Positions 17,761 through 25,911 of a stretch of 64,000 nucleotides of DNA are shown piece by piece. Where the stretch lies: NCBI RefSeq assembly GCF_003933245.1, contig NZ_QUSX01000002.1, positions 372,001 through 436,000 on the forward strand, read 5' to 3'. The notes under the pieces are model-generated. The model was not told the origin of the DNA, made no database searches, and was given only the letters and a program-made list of their open reading frames with translations. This DNA is from Maribacter algicola (GTDB lineage Bacteria > Bacteroidota > Bacteroidia > Flavobacteriales > Flavobacteriaceae). Each line of letters begins with the position of its first letter. The stretch's first letter is position 1. The translations under genes were made by a program, and so were the position numbers.

Positions 17761-18334
17761 GGTGTGTGTTTAAATGGGTTATTAGTTTGGAAAAGGCCTT
17801 GCCCCTGTGGCCTATTTCGTTCTTTATTTCCAATGGAAGTTCTGCAAACGTTTCCTTATATCCATTTGGTCTAAATATGGGGTCGTAGCCAAAACCTTGG
17901 CTTCCTTGTTTGGTATCTATTATTTCCCCTTCAACGGATCCTTCAAAAAAAAGGGTTTTCCCATCCAAATTCAATGCAATTACGGTGGTGAAGCAAGCGG
18001 AGCGATTTACTTTGCCCTTGAGGTTTCTTAACAACTTGTCCATGTTGGCATTGGCATCATTTTCTTCACCCGCATATCTTGCGGAATAGACGCCAGGTTC
18101 ACCATTCAATGCGTGTACGAATAACCCTGTATCGTCTGCAAAGCAGGATATGTTATATTTATTATATATGTAATCCGTCTTTAGTTTTGCATTGCCCTCC
18201 AAGGTTTTTGCAGTTTCGGGAATGGCTTCGGTAATACCCAAATCGTTTAGTGAAACCAATTCTATGCCACTAGGTAGTAATTGTTGTACCTCTCTTACTT
18301 TGTTTTGGTTGTGCGTGGCAAATACAAGTTTCAT
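17747..18334 (-). CDS. rdgB: XTP/dITP diphosphatase (Ham1/RdgB)
   Basis: A 195-aa house-cleaning enzyme that hydrolyses ITP, dITP and XTP to monophosphates, keeping them out of DNA and RNA. Family motifs are the N-terminal [13 protein letters not shown], then [22 protein letters not shown] with the metal-binding Asp pair. FGYDPIF, and HRGKAFSKL near the C-terminus, complete the set. Full length. A TAnnTTTG element lies about 43 nt upstream, and the divergent gene starts 64 bp away. The DUF4337-like gene follows with an overlap. Confidence 0.96.
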   Translation of the reverse strand: MKLVFATHNQNKVREVQQLLPSGIELVSLNDLGITEAIPETAKTLEGNAKLKTDYIYNKYNISCFADDTGLFVHALNGEPGVYSARYAGEENDANANMDKLLRNLKGKVNRSACFTTVIALNLDGKTLFFEGSVEGEIIDTKQGSQGFGYDPIFRPNGYKETFAELPLEIKNEIGHRGKAFSKLITHLNTHHATN

Positions 18335-18376
18335 TTTAGAACTATTTAATCATCTGAACTATGGGGCAATGAGCGT

Positions 18377-18384
18377 CAAAAATA
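18377..18384 (-). promoter_or_regulatory. Bacteroidota -7 promoter element for rdgB
   Basis: TATTTTTG on the minus strand lies 42 nt from the rdgB ATG, in the 63-bp divergent gap with the methyltransferase-like gene. Confidence 0.45.
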
Positions 18385-18397
18385 GTAATTTTATACA

Positions 18398-18850
18398 ATG
18401 GAGTTAAAAGTGCCCCCTGTACTGGTTTTTTTGAGTTTTGCGATTGTGATGTATCTGGTAAGTGTGTTTTTACCAGTGGGTTTTTTTAATTTCTTCGGAC
18501 GTTTTATTTTGGCAAAGATACTACTGTTGTGCGCCGGGCTCATAGGTTTGGTTTCCCTCTTCCAGTTTTTTAGGAATAAGACCACTGTAGACCCCATGAA
18601 TCCTGAAAAAGTAAACCAACTTGTGACCTCCGGACTTTATAAATATTCCAGAAACCCAATGTACTTGGCCTTATTGATGGTTTTGCTCGCTTTGGGACTT
18701 TATCTGGGTAATGCCTTCAATACCCTTGTCGCCGCCGGTTTCGTTGGGTATATGAATCGGTTTCAGATCATCCCTGAAGAAAGGATTCTCCTGGCACGGT
18801 TTGGAAAGGACTTTAAGTCATATCAAATTGCTACACGAAGGTGGTTCTAA
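18398..18850 (+). CDS. Isoprenylcysteine carboxyl methyltransferase (ICMT/PEMT)-like membrane protein
   Basis: A 150-aa membrane protein with four predicted hydrophobic segments. The C-terminal half carries the ICMT/PEMT signature: SGLYKYSRNPMYLALL, a further membrane segment and PEERILLARFGKDFKSYQIATRRW. These proteins use SAM to methylate a membrane-embedded substrate. In bacteria the real substrate is usually unknown, since prenylated cysteine proteins are absent. It is a stand-alone gene divergent from rdgB. Confidence 0.88.
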   Translation: MELKVPPVLVFLSFAIVMYLVSVFLPVGFFNFFGRFILAKILLLCAGLIGLVSLFQFFRNKTTVDPMNPEKVNQLVTSGLYKYSRNPMYLALLMVLLALGLYLGNAFNTLVAAGFVGYMNRFQIIPEERILLARFGKDFKSYQIATRRWF

Positions 18851-18941
18851 TGAGGCCAGTTGATTATTGGAATAATTAACATCCAAAAATATTATCTATT
18901 TAGCTTATAAATTAATATATTAGCTTTTTAAATAATACATT

Positions 18942-19547
18942 ATGATAGCGATAATCACTGGAGATATCATAAACTCGGAAGGGCATCATTCTTCTGAATG
19001 GGTCGATATCTTAAAAGGATACTTTGCGCGTTTTGGTCCCTCGCCCATGAACTGGGAAATTTATAGGGGGGACGAGTTTCAATTAAAGGTGACGAAGGAT
19101 AACGCCTTATTAACGGCTATTAGCATAAAGGCACTCATAAAATCCGTTAAGGATTTGGATGTGCGAATGGGAATTGGAATAGGTCTGGAAACGTATATAG
19201 GTTCCGGGGTAAGTGAATCCAACGGTCCGGCCTATCAGCGTTCGGGGCGTAAATTGGAATCCATCAAAGATGGAAAGGTGAATCTCAGTATCGCCACTGG
19301 AAATGAATTTTATGACCGCACCCTAAATTTGATGCTCCAATTGTCTTTGGATTTTATGGATGATTGGAGTGTAGTATCGGCAGAGATTATGGCACTGGTC
19401 TTGGATAACCAAACGGCATCCCAAAAGGAAATAGCTAAAAAACTGGGCATAAAACAATCTGCGGTTAGCCAAAGATTAAAAAGAGCCCGATTGCATTTGG
19501 TTCTGGACTTGTTGGAATATTATCAAAAGGTAATAAAGGAAATTTGA
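18942..19547 (+). CDS. SatD family protein with cyclase-like motifs and C-terminal HTH
   Basis: A 201-aa cytoplasmic protein of the SatD family, named after a Streptococcus mutans acid-tolerance locus; molecular function not established. Residues 1-120 show the motif order of class III nucleotide cyclases. IITGDIINSEG has Asp8 in the first metal position, YRGDEFQ (41-47) holds a second acidic site, VRMGIGIG is at 74-81, then a Gly-rich turn and GPAYQRSGRKLE at 95-106. Residues about 150-185 form a helix-turn-helix (QKEIAKKLGIKQSAVSQRLKRAR). The cyclase comparison is my own reading and may mean shared fold without activity. The gene is followed 2 nt later by a DUF3307 membrane protein. Confidence 0.75.
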   Translation: MIAIITGDIINSEGHHSSEWVDILKGYFARFGPSPMNWEIYRGDEFQLKVTKDNALLTAISIKALIKSVKDLDVRMGIGIGLETYIGSGVSESNGPAYQRSGRKLESIKDGKVNLSIATGNEFYDRTLNLMLQLSLDFMDDWSVVSAEIMALVLDNQTASQKEIAKKLGIKQSAVSQRLKRARLHLVLDLLEYYQKVIKEI

Positions 19548-19549
19548 CC

Positions 19550-20251
19550 ATGCAGTTATTCGTAAAATTGTTATTGGTACATTTTATAGGAGATTTTATG
19601 CTGCAACCTACCAAGTGGGTCATTCATAAAGAAGCCAACAAAGCAGGCTCCAAATACCTGTATCTTCATGTACTTGTTCATTTTGGTTTATATATGCTCG
19701 TGCTTTGGGATATACAAAAGTGGTGGCTTGCCCTTATTTTATCCATTAGTCATCTTTTTATCGACATGGCCAAACTTTATGTAAACCCACTGTTCAAAAA
19801 CAAAAGCATCCCATTTTTCCTAGATCAAGTTTTGCACTTGGTGGCCATATATATTTGTGTGTATTACCCACAACTGTATGAACACACCTTAAGCCTGTTT
19901 GCTGGGTTGGATTGGCCACTTGTTTTGGCTATCGTATTTGTAACCTCCCCATCGGCAATAATAATGGGCAAGCTCTTGGAAGGTATGTCAACCCAAATAA
20001 ATACGGACCATAAGTCGCTTCCAAATGCCGGTAAATACATTGGAATTATAGAAAGATTGTTCGTTTTGACCTTTATAATAATAGGGAGGTGGGAAGCTAT
20101 TGGCCTTTTGATTACGGCAAAATCCGTCTTCAGATTCAATGACCTCAAGGAAAGCAATAGTAGAAAACTGACGGAGTATATTTTAATTGGAACCTTGGTA
20201 AGCTTTGGACTGGCTATTTTGACGGGGTTATTATACACAAGCTATACTTAA
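19550..20251 (+). CDS. DUF3307 polytopic membrane protein
   Basis: A 233-aa inner-membrane protein with about six predicted membrane segments. Conserved DUF3307 motifs are in or beside them: LLVHFIGDFMLQP near the start, SHLFIDMAKLY near 66-76 and FLDQVLHLVAI near 89-99. Regularly placed His, Asp and Gln residues at membrane edges could bind a metal, but no activity is known. The open frame begins at a TTG (19544) that overlaps the SatD stop. The ATG at 19550 is the better start and lies just after the stop. The tight spacing indicates co-translation with SatD. Confidence 0.85.
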   Translation: MQLFVKLLLVHFIGDFMLQPTKWVIHKEANKAGSKYLYLHVLVHFGLYMLVLWDIQKWWLALILSISHLFIDMAKLYVNPLFKNKSIPFFLDQVLHLVAIYICVYYPQLYEHTLSLFAGLDWPLVLAIVFVTSPSAIIMGKLLEGMSTQINTDHKSLPNAGKYIGIIERLFVLTFIIIGRWEAIGLLITAKSVFRFNDLKESNSRKLTEYILIGTLVSFGLAILTGLLYTSYT

Positions 20252-20257
20252 TTTGAA

Positions 20258-21040
20258 ATGAAAAACTTCCTCCTACTATCTTTTGCTTTTGTCCTTTGTG
20301 TTTCAAAGATATCCGTACAAACCAACATTTTCAAATCCTTTGACGGAACCCAAATTAGTTACACCGATGAAGGTTTTGGGGAGCCCGTACTTTTATTGCA
20401 TGGATTTTTAAGCTCTGGAAAATCATGGGACAATACCCAGCTAAAAGAAGACTTGTTATCCAAGGGATATAGGGTTATTATTCCCGATTTAAGAGGGTGC
20501 GGGCAATCAGATAAGCCCCAAGATGAATCCTCCTATCAAAATAATGCAGAGGTGAAAGATATAAAATTACTGATGAGCCATCTAAACGCTAAAAAGTATA
20601 ATGCCGTTGGCTATTCAAGGGGCAGTATTGTTTTGGCGGAACTCCTTACGGAAGATACAAGAATCAAAAAGGCGGTATTAGGCGGAATGGGTATCGATTT
20701 TACAAATCCAAACTGGGCTAGGAGATTGGCTTTTGCCAATGCCTTTAACGGAGAAGTTTCTGAAATAACCCAAGGAGCGGTAGACTATGCAAAATCGATA
20801 GATGCCGATTTTAGATCTCTCCATCTACAACAAAAATATCAACCTGTTACCTCCAAAGAAGAACTGCGTAAAGTACAGGTGAAAATTTTGGTTGTCGCTG
20901 GGGATAGGGATTTGGACAACGGAAATCCAGAAGCGCTGAGCAATGTGTTCAAAAGATCCAAATTCGCGATTGTGCCTGGAGATCACAATAGTTCCTGGAA
21001 AACACGGGAATTTTCAGATGAAATACTCAAGTTTTTATAA
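20258..21040 (+). CDS. Exported alpha/beta-fold hydrolase
   Basis: A 260-aa hydrolase with an N-terminal signal peptide (about 1-20). The core has an HGF oxyanion motif (LLLHGFLSSGKSW), the nucleophile elbow GYSRGS and an acidic residue after the AGDRD segment. A late His sits in PGDHNSSW. The pattern is that of broad esterases, lipases or haloperoxidase-like enzymes, so the substrate cannot be named. It lies 6 bp after DUF3307 in the same direction and is probably in the same transcript, but is not an obvious functional partner. Confidence 0.9.
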   Translation: MKNFLLLSFAFVLCVSKISVQTNIFKSFDGTQISYTDEGFGEPVLLLHGFLSSGKSWDNTQLKEDLLSKGYRVIIPDLRGCGQSDKPQDESSYQNNAEVKDIKLLMSHLNAKKYNAVGYSRGSIVLAELLTEDTRIKKAVLGGMGIDFTNPNWARRLAFANAFNGEVSEITQGAVDYAKSIDADFRSLHLQQKYQPVTSKEELRKVQVKILVVAGDRDLDNGNPEALSNVFKRSKFAIVPGDHNSSWKTREFSDEILKFL

Positions 21041-21143
21041 TTGTGCCAGTCCGGCATACAAAGAGGTGTTTTTATAATTAATTCAATCCAGCTTCTTTTT
21101 GTTTAAATTTTCATCGGGCTATACAAACGTCCGATTTAATTTT

Positions 21144-21151
21144 TACTTTTG
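21144..21151 (+). promoter_or_regulatory. Bacteroidota -7 promoter element for the serB-serA fusion gene
   Basis: TACTTTTG matches TAnnTTTG, 46 nt upstream of the ATG at 21198, in a 157-bp gap. No clear -33 TTG at normal spacing. Confidence 0.45.
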
Positions 21152-21197
21152 CCACTTGATTTTGAATACTTCTTTATAGCTTATTAAGCTTCTCAAA

Positions 21198-23090
21198 ATG
21201 GTTGCATCAGGTAGAAAATATGTTTTTGATTTTGACAGTACCTTAACGAGGGTCGAGGCACTGGACGTCCTTGCGGAAATGACCCTGGAAGGTAAATCCA
21301 ATAGGGAAGAAATTGTTAGCGAGATTCAACGGATTACCAATTTGGGAATTGACGGGGATATTTCCTTTACGGAGTCCTTGGAACGTCGTTTGCAGTTATT
21401 GGATGCTAACAAGGACGACCTTGAAAGACTTGTGGCCGAGTTGCGGCAAAAAATTTCCAAGTCCATAGCGGCCAACAAGGAGTTTTTTGAAAATTATGCC
21501 GAGGATATCTATGTGATTTCCTGCGGCTTCAAGGAGTTTATAGATCCCATAGTAAAGGAGTACAATATCCCATCGAATAGGGTGTATGCGAATACCTTCA
21601 AGTTTGATGAGAATGGAAATATTGTTGGGTTTGATGAGAAAAATGTACTCTCACAACACAACGGAAAAATAGAATGCCTTAAACAAATGGACTTGGACGG
21701 TGAAGTCCAGGTCATTGGTGATGGCTATAGTGATTACGTAATGCGGGAAGCTGGCATTGCACATAAATTTTTCGCGTACACGGAAAACGTGCACCGAGAA
21801 AAAGCGGCAATGAATGCGGACCACGTTGCACCTAACTTAGATGAATTTTTATTCGTGAACGATTTGCCAAGAAATATCTCATACCCAAAGAACAGAATTA
21901 AGATCCTTTTATTGGAAAATGTGCATACCAATGCTTTCGATAGCCTTTCCAGCGAAGGATTTTCGGTGGAACTGTTAAAACATAGCCTATCGGAGGAAGA
22001 ACTTATGGAGAAAATTAAGGATGTCCATGTATTGGGTATCCGATCAAAGACCCAGGTTACACAAAAGGTATTGGACGCCGCCGAAAAGTTATTGGTCGTA
22101 GGTGCATTCTGTATCGGTACTACTCAAATAGACTTGGAGTATGCCAAGAAAAAGGGTGTCGTAGTTTTTAATGCCCCTTATAGTAATACACGGTCTGTGG
22201 TAGAATTGGCCATTGGAGAAATTATTATGCTAATGCGCAGTGTTTTTGCCCGAAGTGCGGAGCTTCACAACGGACAATGGCAAAAAACCGCTGCGGGATC
22301 CAGGGAGGTTCGTGGCAAGAACCTAGGTATTGTTGGTTACGGTAATATTGGTAAACAGCTCTCCGTTTTGGCGGAAGCCATGGGGATGAAAGTCTATTAT
22401 TATGACGTAAACGATCAATTGGCCCTAGGTAATGCGATAAAGTGTAGCACCTTGGAAGATTTGTTGAACGTTTCCGATGTAATCACACTTCACGTAGATG
22501 ATAACAAGGCCAACAAAAATTTCATTGGGGAACGTGAAATCAACCAGATGAAGAAAGGGGCCATGCTTATAAATCTTTCTAGAGGTTTTGTGGTGGATAT
22601 CGATGCTTTGGCGGACGGACTTGAAAGTGGTAAAATTGGAGGTGCTGCAGTGGATGTATACCCTGAAGAACCCAGTAGTAATGGTGACTTTAAAACCAGA
22701 CTTCAAGGCTTTCCAAATGTCATTTTAACCCCTCATGTTGGGGGTAGTACGGAAGAGGCGCAAAGGGATATTGCAGACTTTGTACCCAACAAGATTATGG
22801 ACTACATCAATTCTGGGAATACTGTTGATGCAGTGAACTTTCCAAATATTAGACTTCCTAAACAAAATAAAGCCCATAGATTTCTGCATATCCATAAGAA
22901 TGTTCCTGGTATTATGGCCAAGATTAATAAAGTATTGGCCAAGTACGAGCTCAACATTTCCAGTCAATACCTTTCTACGGATAGTGAAGTGGGATATGTG
23001 ATTACTGATTTGGATAAGGAATACAACAAGGATGTCATCAAGGCTTTGAAAAAGGTAGAAAATACTATTAAGTTCAGGGTTCTTTATTAA
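21198..23090 (+). CDS. Bifunctional phosphoserine phosphatase / D-3-phosphoglycerate dehydrogenase
   Basis: A 630-aa fusion of the last and first enzymes of serine synthesis. Residues 1-215 form a HAD phosphatase of the SerB type, with DFDSTLT (nucleophile Asp11, Asp13), SCGF near 108 and GDGYSD at 174-179. Residues about 230-545 form a SerA dehydrogenase. It has IRSKT at 281-285, the NAD-binding GYGNIG at 380-385, Arg462, the PEEP acid near 489 and the catalytic His513 in TPHVGGST. The C-terminus (about 560-630) is an ACT domain (NVPGIMAKINKVL) that likely gives serine feedback, as in short E. coli-type SerA. The middle transaminase SerC is not encoded nearby. All catalytic residues are kept. 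Confidence 0.93.
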   Translation: MVASGRKYVFDFDSTLTRVEALDVLAEMTLEGKSNREEIVSEIQRITNLGIDGDISFTESLERRLQLLDANKDDLERLVAELRQKISKSIAANKEFFENYAEDIYVISCGFKEFIDPIVKEYNIPSNRVYANTFKFDENGNIVGFDEKNVLSQHNGKIECLKQMDLDGEVQVIGDGYSDYVMREAGIAHKFFAYTENVHREKAAMNADHVAPNLDEFLFVNDLPRNISYPKNRIKILLLENVHTNAFDSLSSEGFSVELLKHSLSEEELMEKIKDVHVLGIRSKTQVTQKVLDAAEKLLVVGAFCIGTTQIDLEYAKKKGVVVFNAPYSNTRSVVELAIGEIIMLMRSVFARSAELHNGQWQKTAAGSREVRGKNLGIVGYGNIGKQLSVLAEAMGMKVYYYDVNDQLALGNAIKCSTLEDLLNVSDVITLHVDDNKANKNFIGEREINQMKKGAMLINLSRGFVVDIDALADGLESGKIGGAAVDVYPEEPSSNGDFKTRLQGFPNVILTPHVGGSTEEAQRDIADFVPNKIMDYINSGNTVDAVNFPNIRLPKQNKAHRFLHIHKNVPGIMAKINKVLAKYELNISSQYLSTDSEVGYVITDLDKEYNKDVIKALKKVENTIKFRVLY

Positions 23091-23105
23091 GTTTTTGTTT
23101 TTAGA

Positions 23106-23579
23106 CTATTGATGGTGGTATGGTTCGTTTCTTAGTATGGTAAAGGCCCTGTAAAGTTGTTCTATAAAGAATAATCGCACCATTTGATGGGAGAAGGTCA
23201 TTTTGGAGAGGCTTATCTTCCCCAATGATTTTTTATGTATTTCTTCGCTGAACCCATACGGACCGCCTATTAAAAACACTAGCTGCTTCAGGCCGGAGTT
23301 CATTTTCTTTTGTAAATAATTGGAAAACTCTACGGATGAATGCTGTTTACCATTTTCATCCAAGAGAATCAGTACGTCTGTACTGGAAAGTGATTTAAGA
23401 ATCAGTTCGCCTTCCTTGATTTTTTGCTGGTCCTCGGATAGGCTTTTTGTCTTTTTTAAGTCGGGGATAATTTCCATTTCAAATTTAACGTAATGGTTTA
23501 GACGTTGGTGATAGATGGAAATTAGCTTTTGCAATTCTTTGCTATCGGTTTTTCCTATGGCCAGTAGTTTTATCGTCAT
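23106..23579 (-). CDS. rlmH: 23S rRNA (pseudouridine1915-N3)-methyltransferase
   Basis: A 157-aa SPOUT methyltransferase that modifies pseudouridine 1915 in helix 69 of 23S rRNA. The whole family pattern is present: MTIKLLAIGKTDSKELQ at the start, LLDENGKQHSS, the SAM-binding FLIGGPYGFSEE knot, SLSKMTFSHQMVRLFFIEQLYRA and the terminal PYHHQ. Full length. A TAnnTTTG element ends only 4 nt before the start codon, hinting at a leaderless message. It converges on the serine enzyme gene with 15 bp between stops. Confidence 0.96.
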   Translation of the reverse strand: MTIKLLAIGKTDSKELQKLISIYHQRLNHYVKFEMEIIPDLKKTKSLSEDQQKIKEGELILKSLSSTDVLILLDENGKQHSSVEFSNYLQKKMNSGLKQLVFLIGGPYGFSEEIHKKSLGKISLSKMTFSHQMVRLFFIEQLYRAFTILRNEPYHHQ

Positions 23580-23583
23580 ATTT

Positions 23584-23591
23584 CAAAAGTA
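23584..23591 (-). promoter_or_regulatory. Possible -7 promoter element directly at the rlmH start
   Basis: TACTTTTG on the minus strand is followed by four bases and then the ATG at 23579. If used, transcription would begin at about the A of the start codon, giving a leaderless mRNA. Confidence 0.4.
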
Positions 23592-23642
23592 AATCAAATT
23601 CCCAAAATGGATTCGTATTTTAGCGTGAAGCAATAGAAGTAT

Positions 23643-24500
23643 ATGATTTCACAAGAGCAGTTCGAAAAGGAATTGGAGGGAATAATTGCGAATGCAATTA
23701 GGGAGGATGTAGGCGATGGCGACCATAGTTCCTTGGCATGTATTCCGGCCAATGCCCAAGGCAGGGCTAAATTATTGGTCAAGGACGAAGGGATTATCGC
23801 CGGGATTGATTTTGCAAACATGGTCTTCAAGTATGTGGACAAGGACATGGTATTTGAAAAGATCATGGAGGATGGGGCAAAAGTAAAATATGGCGATATT
23901 GCCTTTTACGTGGAAGGAAGTTCACGTAGTATATTGATGGCGGAGCGTCTCGTTTTGAATGCGATGCAGCGTATGAGTGCCATAGCCACCAAGACAAGGT
24001 CTTTTGTGGATCTTTTGGAAGGTACAAAGACCAAAATTCTGGATACCCGAAAAACAACTCCTGGCATTAGGGCTTTGGAGAAGTGGGCAGTTCAAATTGG
24101 AGGAGGGGAAAATCACCGTTTCGCGCTCTATGATATGATTATGCTTAAAGACAATCATATTGACTTCGCAGGTGGAATTACAAAGGCAATCGATAAGACC
24201 AAAGCCTATTTGCAGAAGACGGAAAGGGATTTAAAAATAATAGTGGAAGCGCGGGATTTGGATGAAATAAAGGAAATTTTAAAATCGGACGGGGTATACC
24301 GTATTCTTATCGATAATTTTAATTATGAGGATACTAGGGAAGCGGTACAGCTCATTGGCGATACCTGTCTTACCGAATCATCGGGCGGAATTACCGAGGA
24401 AACCATCCGGCACTATGCTGAATGTGGCGTGGATTATATTTCTTCTGGAGCACTCACGCATTCAGTTTACAATATGGACCTTAGTTTAAAAGCTGTCTAG
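23643..24500 (+). CDS. nadC: Nicotinate-nucleotide pyrophosphorylase (carboxylating)
   Basis: A 285-aa quinolinate phosphoribosyltransferase that makes nicotinate mononucleotide from quinolinate and PRPP in de novo NAD synthesis. Signatures are DVGDGDHSS near the N-terminus, ERLVLNAMQRMSAIAT, DTRKTTPGIRALEKWAV with the substrate-binding Arg/Lys, HRFALYDMIMLKDNH, and the C-terminal ESSGGI and DYISSGALTHS. Full length. It is the first gene of a tight run with the BrkB-type protein, DUF2147 protein and priA; the next ATG abuts its stop codon. Confidence 0.97.
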   Translation: MISQEQFEKELEGIIANAIREDVGDGDHSSLACIPANAQGRAKLLVKDEGIIAGIDFANMVFKYVDKDMVFEKIMEDGAKVKYGDIAFYVEGSSRSILMAERLVLNAMQRMSAIATKTRSFVDLLEGTKTKILDTRKTTPGIRALEKWAVQIGGGENHRFALYDMIMLKDNHIDFAGGITKAIDKTKAYLQKTERDLKIIVEARDLDEIKEILKSDGVYRILIDNFNYEDTREAVQLIGDTCLTESSGGITEETIRHYAECGVDYISSGALTHSVYNMDLSLKAV

Positions 24501-25469
24501 ATGTCCTTAGAGGTCGAAGAAAAACTTGAAAAAATTCCCATTATCAATAAGGTCGTACGTTTGTTAAAGACAATCAAATTGCCTGGACTTGAAGGACTAT
24601 CCCTTTACGATCTTTTGGAAATGTATATTAATGGGATAGTGCAAGGGGCCTTGTCCTCCCGTGCCAGTGCCATTTCCTTCAGTCTTTTTATGGCATTGTT
24701 TCCGCTCTTGATTTTTATGGTGACTCTGGTACCGTTCTTGGTGGATTACATTAGTATCCAAAATGAAAATTTTGAATTACAGTTTCAGCTTTTTTTGGAA
24801 TCTTTTTTGCCCAATGCCACGGGAGATTATTTTGGGGATGTTTTCAGGCAAATAAAGGATCAGAAGCGAGGCGGCCTGCTTTCCTCCGCTTTTTTACTTT
24901 CCATATTCCTGGTTGCAAATGGGGTGAATTCCATTTTTGGAGGCTTTGAGACGAGCTATCACATTGAACTCAAACGAAATTTTTTCAGGCAGTACCTTTA
25001 TGCCCTAATGGTGGGTCTCATTCTGGCCATACTCATCATAGTAGGTTTTGTGGCCTATATTTATTTTGAGTTTTATGTGCTGGGATATTTAACGGAATTC
25101 GCTGCAAGGCAGGGGGGGTACGTTTTGGATGAAGATGAAATTATAGGAGTACAAATTGCAAAAGTGCTGTTTTTTATAGTACTATCGTATTTTACCACGG
25201 CAATTCTGTACTATTTTGGGACTAGGGAGGGTAAACAGGCACGATTTTTTTCAATTGGGGCATTGGTTACCACAGTTTTGTTTTTATTGACGTCCTACCT
25301 GTTCGGAATTTACGTTGAAAAATTTGCAAGATATAACGAACTCTATGGTGCCTTGGGGGGATTATTGATTTTAATGGTCTACATATGGTTAAATTCCAAT
25401 ATCTTGCTACTTGGGTTTGAGCTGAATGCATCGCTAAATTCCTTACGTAAACTAAGCAAGAAAGAATGA
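24501..25469 (+). CDS. YihY/BrkB family inner-membrane protein
   Basis: A 322-aa integral membrane protein with about six predicted membrane segments, beginning after a cytoplasmic N-terminus of roughly 50 residues. The family pattern is clear: SSRASAISFSLFMALFPLLI in the first segment, FLLSIFLVANGVNSIFGGF, and the C-terminal YGALGGLLILMVYIWLNSNILLLGFELNA. Older names such as RNase BN or virulence factor BrkB are not supported biochemically. It directly abuts nadC and overlaps the next gene by 4 bp (ATGA). Confidence 0.92.
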   Translation: MSLEVEEKLEKIPIINKVVRLLKTIKLPGLEGLSLYDLLEMYINGIVQGALSSRASAISFSLFMALFPLLIFMVTLVPFLVDYISIQNENFELQFQLFLESFLPNATGDYFGDVFRQIKDQKRGGLLSSAFLLSIFLVANGVNSIFGGFETSYHIELKRNFFRQYLYALMVGLILAILIIVGFVAYIYFEFYVLGYLTEFAARQGGYVLDEDEIIGVQIAKVLFFIVLSYFTTAILYYFGTREGKQARFFSIGALVTTVLFLLTSYLFGIYVEKFARYNELYGALGGLLILMVYIWLNSNILLLGFELNASLNSLRKLSKKE

Positions 25470-25906
25470 TACAATTGAGAGTAGTACTAGTATTCCTATT
25501 TTTTTTAAGCGGTATTCATTTATTGACAGCCCAGACCGTGTTTGGAAAATGGAAAACTATCGATGATCGAACTGGAAAACCTAAGGGAATAATCAATATA
25601 TATAAGAAAGACGGACAAATGTACGGGTATGTAGAAAAAATTCTTGAGGAGGGAAAAGAGGATATGGTCTGTATTAAATGCGAAGGAGAGCTAAAGGACG
25701 AGCCCATTGTGGGCATGGAAATAATAAAGGAAGGGGAGCAGCATGATGACGGGGAATGGAAGGGAAAACACCTTTTTGATCCGGAGCAAGCCATGACGTT
25801 CCGCTTTAGAATTTGGCTAAATCCAGATAACAAAGATGAATTAAAGGTCCGTGGGTATTTGGCGTTTTTATACAGGACCCAAACGTGGATCAGGGTGGAA
25901 GGATAA
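25466..25906 (+). CDS. DUF2147 family exported protein
   Basis: A 146-aa protein with an N-terminal signal peptide (about 1-22). The DUF2147 beta-rich domain opens FGKWKTIDDRTGKPKGIINIYKKDG, and a C-terminal RTQTWIRV strand completes the family pattern. A Cys pair (VCIKCEGE) lies at about 70-73. It is likely periplasmic with a lipocalin-like fold. Family function unknown. It overlaps the preceding membrane gene by 4 bp and lies 5 nt ahead of the priA start, so it is co-translated in the nadC-priA run. Confidence 0.87.
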   Translation: MIQLRVVLVFLFFLSGIHLLTAQTVFGKWKTIDDRTGKPKGIINIYKKDGQMYGYVEKILEEGKEDMVCIKCEGELKDEPIVGMEIIKEGEQHDDGEWKGKHLFDPEQAMTFRFRIWLNPDNKDELKVRGYLAFLYRTQTWIRVEG

Positions 25907-25911
25907 TTTTT

